Below are positions 1-9,720 of a stretch of DNA of 64,000 nucleotides, one piece after another. The stretch's first letter is position 1. The number at the start of each line of letters is the position of its first letter. Position numbers and translations under genes: made by a program. The notes below the pieces were generated by a model. The model had not been told where the DNA came from. It saw nothing but the letters and a program-made list of their open reading frames with translations, and ran no database searches. Source of the stretch: CAZDGV01 sp964505195 (GTDB lineage Bacteria; Bacteroidota; Bacteroidia; Chitinophagales; Chitinophagaceae); contig CAZDGV010000002.1 in the NCBI GenBank assembly GCA_964505195.1, positions 62,001 through 126,000 of the forward strand, in the 5' to 3' direction.

Positions 1-705
1 CGCTTTGATTCACTGGTAACCATATCCAAACTCTACCCTTCCGATAGCAGTTTTCGCCTATTTACATGGCAAGTTGTAAAAGACGACAATTATTGTCGGC
101 AAAGAGGTTTTATTCAGATGAAAACCAAGGATGGATCATTGAAGCTTTTTCCATTAATAGATTATTCAGAATTCATTTCCGACGATGACAGCGTTACAAC
201 CAATACGCACTGGATCGGAGCTATCTATTATCGTATCATCGAGAAAGCACATCAAAATCAGAAGTATTATACTTTGCTCGGGTATGATGAAAATAATGTG
301 CGTACTGCCAAAAAATGGATTGAAATTCTTTGGTTTAATGAAGAGGGATTACCGGTATTTGGCAAAAGAGAAGTTTTCAGCTTTGAAAAAGATTCTGTTC
401 GACGGCCATCGCAAAATCGCTTCCAGCTCGAATATCGAAAAGATGGTCGTGCCAGAATTCAATACGATGAAGAATTGGACTTAATCATCTATGATCATCT
501 GATTTCAGAAAGCAATGAGCCGCAAAAGAAATATACCCTTATACCTGATGGTGATTATGAAGGTTTTCGCTGGGTAAACGGACGTTGGTTACACATCGAT
601 AAAGTATTCGATTTAGATTTAGAAGAAGGCAATGCACCTGTCCCGCTTCCGATAAAAGATGGAAACAAACCCAAAGAAAAACAGGGTTCTGCTTCGAAAA
701 AATAA
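1..705 (+). CDS. hypothetical protein, 5' end missing
   Basis: The reading frame is open from base 1, so the gene enters from outside the window. A Met codon at 118 lies inside the frame and is probably internal. About 234 residues are visible and the frame stops at 705. The protein is hydrophilic and rich in aromatic and acidic residues, ending in a charged Lys/Gly-rich tail. I see no membrane segment or known motif in this part. It may be a secreted protein whose signal peptide lies upstream, but that cannot be seen here. It converges on lepA with 17 bases between the stops. Function unknown. Confidence 0.75.
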   Translation, partial: RFDSLVTISKLYPSDSSFRLFTWQVVKDDNYCRQRGFIQMKTKDGSLKLFPLIDYSEFISDDDSVTTNTHWIGAIYYRIIEKAHQNQKYYTLLGYDENNVRTAKKWIEILWFNEEGLPVFGKREVFSFEKDSVRRPSQNRFQLEYRKDGRARIQYDEELDLIIYDHLISESNEPQKKYTLIPDGDYEGFRWVNGRWLHIDKVFDLDLEEGNAPVPLPIKDGNKPKEKQGSASKK

Positions 706-722
706 GCGCTGAGTTTAAATTT

Positions 723-2516
723 TTAATCCTCCAGTTTCAATACCGCTAAGAAAGCTTCCTGCGGCACTTCAACACTTCCGATCTGGCGCATACGCTTCTT
801 TCCTTCTTTTTGTTTTTCAAGAAGTTTGCGTTTTCTGCTAATATCGCCACCATAACATTTGGCCGTTACATCTTTGCGCATAGCCGATATATTTTCACGA
901 GCAATGATTTTTGCTCCTATTGCGGCTTGTATGGCAATCTGAAATTGCTGTCGGGGTAAAAGTTCCTTCAGTTTTTCACAAAGTTTTCGTCCGAAATCCT
1001 GTGCCCTACCACGGTGAATCAGCGCACTGAGTGCATCAACCTTTTCATTATTAAGCAGAATATCCATTTTTACAATATCTGCTTCACGATAGCCAATGGC
1101 ATGATAGTCGAAGGAAGCATAACCCCTTGTTTGCGATTTGAGTTTATCGTAAAAATCGAAAACAATTTCTGTAAGGGGCATCTCAAAAATTAACTCCACT
1201 CTAGTTTGTGTGAGATAGCTTTGATTTATCAAAATACCACGCTTACCAAGACAAAGCGTCATGATATTGCCAATATATTCCGGCTTGGTGATGATTTGCG
1301 CCTTAATAAAGGGCTCTTCAATACGATCCAGATAAGTAGGATCTGGCATTTCAGAAGGGTTGTTTACCGTTACCTTTTCTCCCTTTGTAGTGTAAGCGAT
1401 AAAACTCACGTTGGGAACAGTGGTAATAACAGTTTGGTTGAATTCTCGCTCCAGGCGTTCCTGGATAATTTCCATATGCAATAGTCCAAGGAATCCACAA
1501 CGAAAACCAAATCCAAGTGCCTGTGAAGTTTCCAGTTCAAAAGTGAGCGAAGCGTCGTTCAGCTGCAGCTTGTCCATACAATCGCGGAGCTCTTCAAAAT
1601 CTTCTGTAACAACCGGAAATATACCCGCAAACACCATCGGTTTTACTTCTTCAAAACCTTTAATCTGCTCCGGTGTGGGGTTATTTGCGAGGGTAATCGT
1701 ATCACCCACTTTTACTTCCTTGGCATTTTTAATGCCGGTGATGATGTAACCCACATCACCACAATTCACTTGTTGCTTTTCCGTCATTTTGAGCTTAAGA
1801 ATGCCCACTTCTGACGCTTCGTATTCCTGATCTGTACTTACAAACTTTACACGATCTCCTTTCTTGATGCTTCCGTTCATGATACGGTAATACACAATAA
1901 TACCTCTGAAGCTATTGAAAACGCTGTCAAATATCAATGCCTGTAAAGGTGCTTCCTGCTTCCCCTTGGGAGCAGGTATACGCGCAACGATGGCCTCCAA
2001 TATGGCATCTACCCCCAAGCCTGTTCTTCCGCTGGCAAGTAAAATGTCGTCGGGCTTGCAACCAATTAAATCAATGATTTGATCTTTAACCTCTTCAATC
2101 ATGGCGCCATCCATATCGATTTTGTTGATCACCGGAATGATTTCAAGATCGTTTTCAATCGCCAGGTAAAGATTAGATATGGTTTGCGCCTGTATACCCT
2201 GCGTAGCGTCTACCAATAACAAAGCACCTTCGCAAGCAGCCAAAGCTCTGCTTACTTCATAGCTGAAGTCAACGTGCCCGGGTGTATCAATAAGATTTAA
2301 TATAAACTGCTCTCCTGCCTTATTTTGATAATTGATTTGAATAGCATGACTTTTAATGGTAATACCCTTTTCGCGCTCCAAATCCATATCATCCAATACC
2401 TGATCCATCATATCTCGCTCACTGATGGTATTGGTAACCTGCAGCAGACGATCGGCCAGGGTTGATTTCCCGTGATCAATATGTGCGATGATGCAAAAAT
2501 TCCGTATCTGCTTCAT
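723..2516 (-). CDS. lepA: Elongation factor 4 (LepA), ribosome back-translocase GTPase
   Basis: Translation GTPase of 597 residues, the usual LepA length. The P-loop AHIDHGKST is at residues 11-19, the switch II DTPG at 77-80 and NKID at 131-134. These are followed by the EF-G-like domains and the LepA-specific C-terminal domain (roughly 480-597). LepA binds the ribosome, promotes back-translocation and affects initiation and assembly under ionic stress. It reads alone on the minus strand, divergent from a small membrane-protein gene. A perfect TAnnTTTG box about 95 bases upstream would give a leader of roughly 88 bases. Confidence 0.97.
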   Translation of the reverse strand: MKQIRNFCIIAHIDHGKSTLADRLLQVTNTISERDMMDQVLDDMDLEREKGITIKSHAIQINYQNKAGEQFILNLIDTPGHVDFSYEVSRALAACEGALLLVDATQGIQAQTISNLYLAIENDLEIIPVINKIDMDGAMIEEVKDQIIDLIGCKPDDILLASGRTGLGVDAILEAIVARIPAPKGKQEAPLQALIFDSVFNSFRGIIVYYRIMNGSIKKGDRVKFVSTDQEYEASEVGILKLKMTEKQQVNCGDVGYIITGIKNAKEVKVGDTITLANNPTPEQIKGFEEVKPMVFAGIFPVVTEDFEELRDCMDKLQLNDASLTFELETSQALGFGFRCGFLGLLHMEIIQERLEREFNQTVITTVPNVSFIAYTTKGEKVTVNNPSEMPDPTYLDRIEEPFIKAQIITKPEYIGNIMTLCLGKRGILINQSYLTQTRVELIFEMPLTEIVFDFYDKLKSQTRGYASFDYHAIGYREADIVKMDILLNNEKVDALSALIHRGRAQDFGRKLCEKLKELLPRQQFQIAIQAAIGAKIIARENISAMRKDVTAKCYGGDISRKRKLLEKQKEGKKRMRQIGSVEVPQEAFLAVLKLED

Positions 2517-2610
2517 GTGCTAAACTGGGTTTGGTGCATGCTGAACAAATCCATTCTTACATGCTGAAAATCAATAAAATCGGTTTGTTGAATGCGTTCA
2601 AAAAAGTGTA

Positions 2611-2618
2611 CAAAACTA
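2611..2618 (-). promoter_or_regulatory. Putative Bacteroidota -7 box for lepA
   Basis: TAGTTTTG on the minus strand, an exact TAnnTTTG match, lies 95 bases upstream of the lepA ATG. I see no clear TTG -33 element at the expected spacing. The call rests on the motif and on its position in an intergenic region of 227 bases. Confidence 0.35.
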
Positions 2619-2743
2619 ACAAAAAAAGAGATTCATTCCCGAAACACTTATCAGTGCGCTCAAATTGGAAATAATATGAGTATTTTAGTTGTGTCCGTAA
2701 AGTGTTGTGTGTTTAAGTTTCATGATCACTCAATAACCGCTGT

Positions 2744-3082
2744 ATGAACAATTTAAGAGAAAAGATTGATGATAAGCAGCTACTCCAATGGCAGGAACAG
2801 GGATATAAGCCGGAAGATTTTGGACTTTTACTGAAAAAACAAGGAATATCGGATCAAGAAGCGCAGGAAATCATTCAGGGCTTTAAAAAGCAACGTATTG
2901 AAAAGAAACGCAGTATTGGATTGATGTTTTGTGGCTCCGGAGGGTGTGTTCTGCTCACCAGTTTCTTAATCACTTTCCTTTTATTTGACACGGATCACTC
3001 ATTTGCTTTTTACTTATACGGACTTACATTCATCGGCATCATTCTTGTATTCAAAGGAATGATTGATATTCTTGGTTGGTAA
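2744..3082 (+). CDS. Small membrane protein of unknown function
   Basis: A protein of 112 residues. The N-terminal half (1-65) is charged and probably helical and cytosolic. The C-terminal half carries two hydrophobic segments (about 66-86 and 90-110). A GSGG stretch precedes the first membrane segment. I do not recognise a named family. Its TAA stop is one base from the ATG of the acetyltransferase gene, so the two are almost certainly co-transcribed and translationally coupled. Confidence 0.7.
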   Translation: MNNLREKIDDKQLLQWQEQGYKPEDFGLLLKKQGISDQEAQEIIQGFKKQRIEKKRSIGLMFCGSGGCVLLTSFLITFLLFDTDHSFAFYLYGLTFIGIILVFKGMIDILGW

Positions 3083-3083
3083 T

Positions 3084-3611
3084 ATGCAGCAAACCAATAC
3101 TCAAATTGCAACTCAGGAAGACGTACCTCAATTAGTTCAATTGGTAAACAGCGCCTATCGCGGAGCATCTTCGCGCAATGGCTGGACAACAGAAGCAGAT
3201 TTATTAGAAGGTATTCGTATTACGGAGTCCGCGCTGCGAAGCTCAATTTCTGATAAAAACACGACGATTCTTAAGCTACTTAATAAAACGAATGAATTAG
3301 TCGGCTGTGTTTTACTACAGCAGAAGCAAAACACAATGTATTTAGGAATGCTTACCGTGCAACCCATTTTGCAAAATGCAGGGCTTGGAAAGATATTAAT
3401 GACGGATGCTGAACTTTTCGCAAAAAAGAAAGAATGTATTAAAATGGAAATGACCGTTATTTCAGATCGTACTGAGCTCATTGAATGGTATCAACGCAGA
3501 GGTTACCGTTTAACAGGAGAACAACGCCCCTTCCCTATGAATGATCCGGAATTTGGGATTCCCAAAAAAAGCTTACATTTTGAAGTGATGGAAAAAATGT
3601 TAATCGATTAA
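3084..3611 (+). CDS. GNAT family N-acetyltransferase
   Basis: Acetyl-CoA-dependent N-acyltransferase of 175 residues. The GNAT motif A appears as QPILQNAGLGKIL, where Q-x-x-G-x-G binds the acetyl-CoA pyrophosphate. It is followed by the usual C-terminal pattern EWYQRRGYRLTG. The substrate cannot be read from sequence. A TTG at 3063 would add seven residues, but the ATG at 3084, one base after the upstream stop, is the better start. It converges on the last gene of the nuo operon, 12 bases away. Confidence 0.85.
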   Translation: MQQTNTQIATQEDVPQLVQLVNSAYRGASSRNGWTTEADLLEGIRITESALRSSISDKNTTILKLLNKTNELVGCVLLQQKQNTMYLGMLTVQPILQNAGLGKILMTDAELFAKKKECIKMEMTVISDRTELIEWYQRRGYRLTGEQRPFPMNDPEFGIPKKSLHFEVMEKMLID

Positions 3612-3623
3612 CATCAAGTTGCT

Positions 3624-3998
3624 TCACAATGCTTCCTCACTAAAATAGGGCACTTCATCATTAGAAATAGTGGTTTTCTGTTGCCAATAAGCAAGCGTCA
3701 CGACTTTATTTCCGGGTGCTTTGAGTAATCGTCCAAATATGGCATTGATCGGATTAAAGCTCAGATCCGTAACGCCAATAGTAAATAATTCGACAGATGC
3801 AGCTTGCTCAATTTCTTGAGAAGCATCTACAGATGTGCTTGCTTTAGCTGAAGTAGCAGGAGCAATTACCACATTATACCCATTTGATTGTAATAAAGCT
3901 GCGAGAAAATCAACGCGTGATTTATTTACACTCTTTTCTACCACAGCACATTTGATGCCATTCAACTCTTCGCATTCATGATTTTTATTTATGGCCAT
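3624..3998 (-). CDS. Unknown small protein, last gene of the nuo operon
   Basis: A soluble protein of 124 residues without signal peptide, membrane span or cysteine-pair motif. Residues 14-43 look like a beta-alpha-beta unit. A low-complexity Ala/Ser/Thr linker follows (about 44-68), then a second block with FNPINAIFGRLLK and VVTLAYWQQK. It starts 15 bases after the nuoN stop on the same strand, so it is very probably transcribed with complex I. I do not recognise the family. It could be an assembly factor, an accessory subunit or an unrelated passenger; the sequence does not decide. Confidence 0.7.
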   Translation of the reverse strand: MAINKNHECEELNGIKCAVVEKSVNKSRVDFLAALLQSNGYNVVIAPATSAKASTSVDASQEIEQAASVELFTIGVTDLSFNPINAIFGRLLKAPGNKVVTLAYWQQKTTISNDEVPYFSEEAL

Positions 3999-4013
3999 AA
4001 TACAATTATCAAT

Positions 4014-5438
4014 TTAGTTGAGCATAACAAGTTGCTGAATATGATCGTAAAACCACCCAATGAATCCAAGCAAAAGAATACAAGCAATACACAGGTAAAT
4101 TCCAACTCTAGCTGGAAGATTCAGTAATACCCTCTGTAATGGCATGTCAGATAATTCAAACACACTTCTAACAATACGCATGTAGTAGTAAAGTGAAATC
4201 ATCAGGTTTAAACCAAGGAAAATGACAAAATATATATTGATTTTGGAGGCTGCAGCCGTCATCAAAAGAAATTTGCCAAAAAAACCGGCAGTAGGCGGAA
4301 TGCCTGCAAGGGAAATGAGGCCAATTGCGAGCGACCAGCTTAAAAGTTTGTTTTCCTGATAAAAGCCCCTGTAGTCCTCTAAATCCTCTTTGCCGGTTTG
4401 CTGTGACACGAATCCAAATACACCAAAGACAATCAAATTGGAAAAGCCATAAATGGTTACAAAATAAATCACGGCACTTGCCCCCTCATTTGAAAAAGCG
4501 CTCATGCCCGCAATGATATAGCCCATTTGAGCAATAGAAGAAAATGCTAAGAAGCGCTTGACATTAGTTTGTCGTATAGCAAAAAGATTTCCGATTAAAA
4601 TCGTCGCTACCGACACACAAACAATTAAATTATACCACAATGGTTCAAAATTGGGGAAGACTTTATATAAAATCGCTAAAAGAATAAATACACTCCCAGC
4701 TTTTGATACAACAGACAAAAATGCAGTAGTGGTGATCGGTGAGCCCTGATAAACATCTGCCGTCCACAAATGAAATGGTACGAGTGACAGTTTAAAAGCA
4801 AAAGCAGCAAAAATTAATATAAAAGCGAGTGCATGTAGGGATGAATTCAATTTCAGTACACTTAGGTCGTCAAAATAAAGCGAACCTGAAAGTCCATACA
4901 TAAGTGAAATACCAAATAATAAGATACCGCTTGCAAATGCAGAACTAAAAATCATTTTGATCCCTGCCTCAGCGGCAACGCGTTTTCTTAACTCCAACAC
5001 GCAGAGTGTTGCAATGGGAATGGCAGTTAATTCCAACGACAAATAAAGCAATAAGAAGTGCTTGCTGCTTAGGAGCATGCAGATTCCTAGCAATGCCGCT
5101 AGCATCAATATGATGTATTCGTATAAGTTTTTGTGTTGTAAAAGCCAGTCTGCATTAAAACACAGAATAATACCAAAAAAGATGAATAAAAAGGTTTTCT
5201 GAAAACTGATCAGACCGTTCGTCTCAAAAGTATCTGCAAACAAAGTGCCCGTATCCGGGCGAATGAATGCAGTAACCAATACCAGTAGCCACATTATATG
5301 TAGAAAAGACAAAAGTGCTCGGTTCGACTTGAACTGAAACAGATACAAAACAAAGAATAGCAAGAGGAATCCTGTAACGATGAGCTCAGTTCTCATGAGT
5401 GATAAAAAGGGCAATATCATTAACTGCGAAATGGGCAT
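4014..5438 (-). CDS. nuoN: NADH-quinone oxidoreductase subunit N
   Basis: Proton-pumping, antiporter-like membrane subunit of complex I, 474 residues with about 13-14 hydrophobic segments. The family core is visible: a conserved Lys in the KLSLVPFHLWTADVYQG segment, and AGIPPTAGFFGKF in a late helix. These are the Mrp-antiporter-like proton path residues. It follows nuoM after 14 bases and precedes the unknown small gene after 15 bases. The length is usual for NuoN in Bacteroidota. Confidence 0.96.
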   Translation of the reverse strand: MPISQLMILPFLSLMRTELIVTGFLLLFFVLYLFQFKSNRALLSFLHIMWLLVLVTAFIRPDTGTLFADTFETNGLISFQKTFLFIFFGIILCFNADWLLQHKNLYEYIILMLAALLGICMLLSSKHFLLLYLSLELTAIPIATLCVLELRKRVAAEAGIKMIFSSAFASGILLFGISLMYGLSGSLYFDDLSVLKLNSSLHALAFILIFAAFAFKLSLVPFHLWTADVYQGSPITTTAFLSVVSKAGSVFILLAILYKVFPNFEPLWYNLIVCVSVATILIGNLFAIRQTNVKRFLAFSSIAQMGYIIAGMSAFSNEGASAVIYFVTIYGFSNLIVFGVFGFVSQQTGKEDLEDYRGFYQENKLLSWSLAIGLISLAGIPPTAGFFGKFLLMTAAASKINIYFVIFLGLNLMISLYYYMRIVRSVFELSDMPLQRVLLNLPARVGIYLCIACILLLGFIGWFYDHIQQLVMLN

Positions 5439-5452
5439 GTATGCGTTTTAAG

Positions 5453-6940
5453 TTATTTTGAAAGCAATATTTTATCAATGATCAATTTTGTGTCATTGCT
5501 TACTAAATCGATAAGCCATTGTGGGTACAAGCCAATGATGAAAATAGCAGCCACAAGCAACAAAGCAGCCAACTTTTCATTCCAGGATGCATCCTGATAT
5601 GCTACCTGTGTTCCCTGCCTTTCACCCATCGTCACTTTTGTTACCGCCCTTAAAATATATACAGCAGTAATCACTATGCTCATTGCAGATAAAATGGCAG
5701 CTGCTCTATGAAACAGGGTTAGCTTTTCAAAGCTTCCCATCAAAACAAGCATTTCGCTCACAAAACCGCTCATTCCTGGTAAGCCCAATGAACAGAGGCC
5801 TACTATAACCAGCATTGTTGATATAAAGGGTATGGTAGTTAATAATCCGCTCATCTCCCCTATTGAGCGCGTGTGTGTGCGTTCATAGATCATGCCGATA
5901 ATTGCAAAAAAGAGCGCAGTCATAATACCATGACTAATCAGTTGTATCACAGCACCATTGAGCGCTGTTTGCGTTATCATGCCCAAGCCAAGTATGATAA
6001 AACCACAATGACTTATAGACGAATAAGCATTGAGATACTTTAAATCTTTTTGCATCATTGTAACGACTGCTCCATAAAGAATAGATATTGTACCTAGTAC
6101 AATGACAATTTCGGCATATTGTATTGCGGCAAGGGGAAAAAGATAAGTGGCAACACGAAGCAAACCAAAACCTCCCAACTTCATGGATATGCCTGCCAAA
6201 AGCATTGAACCGGCTGTTGGTGCGGAAGAATGACCGTCGGGAACCCAATTGTGAAAAGGTACTACTGCAGAAAATGTTCCAAAGCCAATAAAAATCAAAA
6301 TGTAAACGAGTGATTGAATGTTTGAATCAATCGTAGATAGACTCAATTTAACGATATCAAAGCTGCGCTCCCCTTCCGGAAGCATAAAATAGAGACTAAC
6401 GATTCCGGTAAATATAAAAGCGGATGCTCCGATGAGCATGATTGCAAGTTTATTGGCACTATATTTTCTATTACCGCTACCCCAAATAGATATCAAAAGA
6501 AACTTGGGGATTACTGCAAGTTCCAGAAAAAAGAACAACACGATCAGATTGAGCGACATGAAAGTTCCATATGCACCCATGCTAAGTAAGAACAACAAAA
6601 TGAAATACTCTTTCACAAGCATTTCAATGTTCCATGATACCAGTACTGCTCCCATCATGACTACGGCAGTCAGTAGCATCAACGACAATGCGATCCCATC
6701 GATCCCAATATGAAAATGAATATCTACACTAGGAAACCAGATGACCTGTTCCTGATATTTAAATGAATCGGGTGTAGTACTTGGATCAAGCGATTTAAAT
6801 TGGAAATAAAAAGCAATAAGCAGTACGAGCTGTGCTAAACTTCCGATGAATGATACCCATTTTACAGCCTGACTGCTGCGCGAAGCAAATAACAAGGCAA
6901 TGGTAAGGAATGGGAAAAGCAGAATAAGGTACAGACTCAT
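5453..6940 (-). CDS. nuoM: NADH-quinone oxidoreductase subunit M
   Basis: Antiporter-like proton-pumping subunit of complex I, 495 residues and about 14 membrane helices. Family motifs include VVPFHNWVPDGHSSAPTAGS, with the conserved amphipathic stretch after helix 7, and LGLPGMSGFVSEML near the C-terminus. The frame is open to 6973, but the Met at 6940 (MSLYLILLFPF) gives the normal NuoM N-terminus. It also leaves a seven-base gap after nuoL instead of an overlap, so I prefer that start. Confidence 0.95.
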   Translation of the reverse strand: MSLYLILLFPFLTIALLFASRSSQAVKWVSFIGSLAQLVLLIAFYFQFKSLDPSTTPDSFKYQEQVIWFPSVDIHFHIGIDGIALSLMLLTAVVMMGAVLVSWNIEMLVKEYFILLFLLSMGAYGTFMSLNLIVLFFFLELAVIPKFLLISIWGSGNRKYSANKLAIMLIGASAFIFTGIVSLYFMLPEGERSFDIVKLSLSTIDSNIQSLVYILIFIGFGTFSAVVPFHNWVPDGHSSAPTAGSMLLAGISMKLGGFGLLRVATYLFPLAAIQYAEIVIVLGTISILYGAVVTMMQKDLKYLNAYSSISHCGFIILGLGMITQTALNGAVIQLISHGIMTALFFAIIGMIYERTHTRSIGEMSGLLTTIPFISTMLVIVGLCSLGLPGMSGFVSEMLVLMGSFEKLTLFHRAAAILSAMSIVITAVYILRAVTKVTMGERQGTQVAYQDASWNEKLAALLLVAAIFIIGLYPQWLIDLVSNDTKLIIDKILLSK

Positions 6941-6947
6941 ATAATTT

Positions 6948-8867
6948 CTAATTCCGTAAATAAATGAAGACAAGGAATAGACAAAATACGCCTACCAATA
7001 ACCATAAAGCGTAAAATTGCACCTTTCCCGATTGCAAGGTTTTAATTTTATTGGCAAGCAAAACAGCTGCATTACCGGATTGATAGGAAATATTTTCTAC
7101 GATATGTCTATCGAACCAAACCGCAATGTTTCCAACAACTTTAAAAATGATACGATGTGTTATAAAGACGTAAAAATGATCTATATAAAACTTCTGCTTA
7201 AGAATATTCATTACTAAAGAAGCATCCGAACTTTTCTTCGAAATAGCCGATCTTTCTTTTAGGTAGAAGAATGCAGCCAATGCTATTCCTGCAACACTTA
7301 AGAGTATCGGATAAATTGCAAATGACAGGTGCATAGCTGGCTTAATGTTGTTTATCCCTGAATAGACATGTTGGCCGAAAGGCAGGAAACCAACCAATAA
7401 AGTACCAATCGTTAAAAGTATGAGCGGAATAGATTCATATAGGTTTATATGAATTTGTGTGCCTGTGTCAGATTTTCTATTCCAGAAAACCAAAAAATAT
7501 AGTCGGAACATATAAAAGGCAGTAATGCCCGATGTAATCAGTAAAACCCAAAACAGCGTGGAGTTGGTGTCATGCGCAGCGAGCAGTATCCATTCCTTAC
7601 TAAAAAATCCAGCAAAGGGCGGGATGCCGGCTATAGACAAACAGCCGATTAAAAATGCAATATGAATCAGTGGCATCGATTTTCTTAATCCTCCCATCTT
7701 TGCTATTTCATTTGTATGCAGCACATGAATGATTACACCTGCACATAAGAACAGCAATGCCTTAAAAATGGCGTGCGTAAACAAATGAAACAGTGAAGCG
7801 CTGTACCCAAGTAATAAAGAAGGCGTGGTCGCTCCCAGGGCACAAACCATGAAACCGATTTGCGACATGGTGGAATAGGCCAAAATGCGTTTAATGTCCG
7901 TTTGCACACATGCGAGTATTGCAGCAAGCACAGCCGACAATCCACCTATCCAGGTAATAATGCCTAATACTTCCGGTGTAACAAATAAATAAACCGGAAA
8001 AAGTTTTGCAATAAGATAAACTCCCGCAACGACCATGGTTGCAGCATGAATTAATGCAGAAACAGGTGTTGGGCCTTCCATGGCATCCGGAAGCCATATA
8101 TGTAGCGGGAATAAAGCACTTTTACCTGCTGCCCCCACAAATACAAGACTCAGGGCCCAGGTCAACGCACTAATACCGAGGAATGTGAGACCTGTACTAT
8201 TGTAAGTTCCATTAAAGTCCGTATCACTGAGACGCACAATCAATGTTTGTATGTCAAGTGTTTCAGCATGGGACGCTAGTAACAAAATGCCGATAAGAAA
8301 ACCTAAATCTGCAAAACGGGTAACGATAAACGCCTTCTTAGCTGCAGCAATGGCTGCCGGCTTATGATAATAATAGCTGATTAATAAAAAAGAAGATAAC
8401 CCTACTAATTCCCAAAAAATATAAATCTGAAAGAGGTTGGATGCAATCACCAATCCTAACATCGAAAATGTAAATAACCCTAAATAGGCAAAATAGGTGG
8501 CAATTCTTTCAGAACCCTTCATATATGAAATGCTAAAAACATGCACCATCAGGGATATGAAAGTAACGACTACGATCATCATAGCAGTAATAGAATCGAT
8601 TGTCCAGCCAATATCAATTGCAACACTGCCATAAAACTTTAACCAGGAAAACTTGGCTATCATTAAAGGTGCAACGATCGAATCAGTGCCAATTGGATTG
8701 AAATAACGGTAACTTAATTGAATAGCAGCTGCTGCGGTTAAGCAAATCAGTACTGATGCAATATGACCTGCATAATGCCTGAATTTGCTTTTGCTTACTA
8801 AACCAAATAATAAAAAAGATAGAAAAGGCAAACCCAGAATACCGTATAATAGAATAGCATTATTCAT
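6948..8867 (-). CDS. nuoL: NADH-quinone oxidoreductase subunit L
   Basis: Largest antiporter-like subunit of complex I, 639 residues. The proton-path region reads KSALFPLHIWLPDAMEGPTP, and the later helix reads SIAGIPPFAGFFSKEW. The C-terminal part carries the extra length expected for the long lateral helix HL that runs along NuoM and NuoN. It starts two bases after the nuoK stop. The ATG at 8867 gives a standard N-terminus. Confidence 0.96.
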   Translation of the reverse strand: MNNAILLYGILGLPFLSFLLFGLVSKSKFRHYAGHIASVLICLTAAAAIQLSYRYFNPIGTDSIVAPLMIAKFSWLKFYGSVAIDIGWTIDSITAMMIVVVTFISLMVHVFSISYMKGSERIATYFAYLGLFTFSMLGLVIASNLFQIYIFWELVGLSSFLLISYYYHKPAAIAAAKKAFIVTRFADLGFLIGILLLASHAETLDIQTLIVRLSDTDFNGTYNSTGLTFLGISALTWALSLVFVGAAGKSALFPLHIWLPDAMEGPTPVSALIHAATMVVAGVYLIAKLFPVYLFVTPEVLGIITWIGGLSAVLAAILACVQTDIKRILAYSTMSQIGFMVCALGATTPSLLLGYSASLFHLFTHAIFKALLFLCAGVIIHVLHTNEIAKMGGLRKSMPLIHIAFLIGCLSIAGIPPFAGFFSKEWILLAAHDTNSTLFWVLLITSGITAFYMFRLYFLVFWNRKSDTGTQIHINLYESIPLILLTIGTLLVGFLPFGQHVYSGINNIKPAMHLSFAIYPILLSVAGIALAAFFYLKERSAISKKSSDASLVMNILKQKFYIDHFYVFITHRIIFKVVGNIAVWFDRHIVENISYQSGNAAVLLANKIKTLQSGKVQFYALWLLVGVFCLFLVFIYLRN

Positions 8868-8869
8868 GC

Positions 8870-9187
8870 CTAGTATTTTAGTGTTTCAGCTGCATCAACA
8901 TTCACAGACTGATAATGTCGATATAAGCGTATAATTATAGCGATAGCAACAGCTGCTTCTGCCGCTGCAATAGCGATTATAAACAATGTAAAGAATATGC
9001 CATCAAGCTTGTGCGGCCATACATACTTATTGAATGCGATAAAATTGATACTTACACTGTTCAACATCAACTCTATGCCCATGAGCATGGTTATCATATT
9101 CTTTCTTGTAAAAAATCCAAATATGCCGATAAAAAATAAGAGCGTACTAAGAATAAGCAAATGATATAATCCAGGCTGAACTGTCAT
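8870..9187 (-). CDS. nuoK: NADH-quinone oxidoreductase subunit K
   Basis: Three-helix membrane subunit of complex I, 105 residues, the usual length. It has the conserved GIFGFFTRKNMITMLMGIELMLNSV block, including the Glu in helix 2 (GIELMLN) that belongs to the proton path, and a second acidic residue in helix 3 (AAAEAAVAIAI). The reading frames of nuoJ and nuoK abut without a spare base, indicating translational coupling. Confidence 0.96.
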   Translation of the reverse strand: MTVQPGLYHLLILSTLLFFIGIFGFFTRKNMITMLMGIELMLNSVSINFIAFNKYVWPHKLDGIFFTLFIIAIAAAEAAVAIAIIIRLYRHYQSVNVDAAETLKY

Positions 9188-9718
9188 TTAAAGTGTTTTA
9201 TTGGTTTCGTTTGTTTCGGCATCTTGCATAGCAATCACAATACAACCTACCAGTGCAGCAAGCAGTAAGAAGCTCACAAGCTCAAATGGTAAAGCATAAC
9301 CGGTTTGATCCATATTTAAAAGTTGCACACCAATACTGTGTATAGATTGATCAGTTTCGGGTACCTGATTTTGAGCAAATTGGTAAGGTATAATTTGAAA
9401 CAATACTAAAGCAATACCGAATAGTACCGCAAATGCAGCAGCAAGCTTTTGTACAACATTTTGCTTGGGCAAGTCCTCTCCTGTTCGCTCTGTAAGAAAA
9501 ATAGAGAAAATTATCAGTACCACTACCCCGCCAACATATACAATGATTTGTACAGCTGCAATAAATTCATAGTTCAGCCAAAAATAGATACCAGCAATCC
9601 CCATTAAAGTGAATAGCAGATAAATAGCAGCTCTGAATATTTTAGTCGCCATAACAGCTGCTATAGCACTGATCAGCGTAAATACGGATAATATATAAAA
9701 TATGATAGTAGAGATCAT
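9188..9718 (-). CDS. nuoJ: NADH-quinone oxidoreductase subunit J
   Basis: Membrane subunit of complex I, 176 residues with five predicted helices. The helix-3 signature IIVYVGGVVVLIIFSIFL contains the pi-bulge region of NuoJ that moves during the coupling cycle. It begins two bases after the nuoI stop and abuts nuoK, within the tight nuo operon. Confidence 0.95.
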   Translation of the reverse strand: MISTIIFYILSVFTLISAIAAVMATKIFRAAIYLLFTLMGIAGIYFWLNYEFIAAVQIIVYVGGVVVLIIFSIFLTERTGEDLPKQNVVQKLAAAFAVLFGIALVLFQIIPYQFAQNQVPETDQSIHSIGVQLLNMDQTGYALPFELVSFLLLAALVGCIVIAMQDAETNETNKTL

Positions 9719-9720
9719 AA

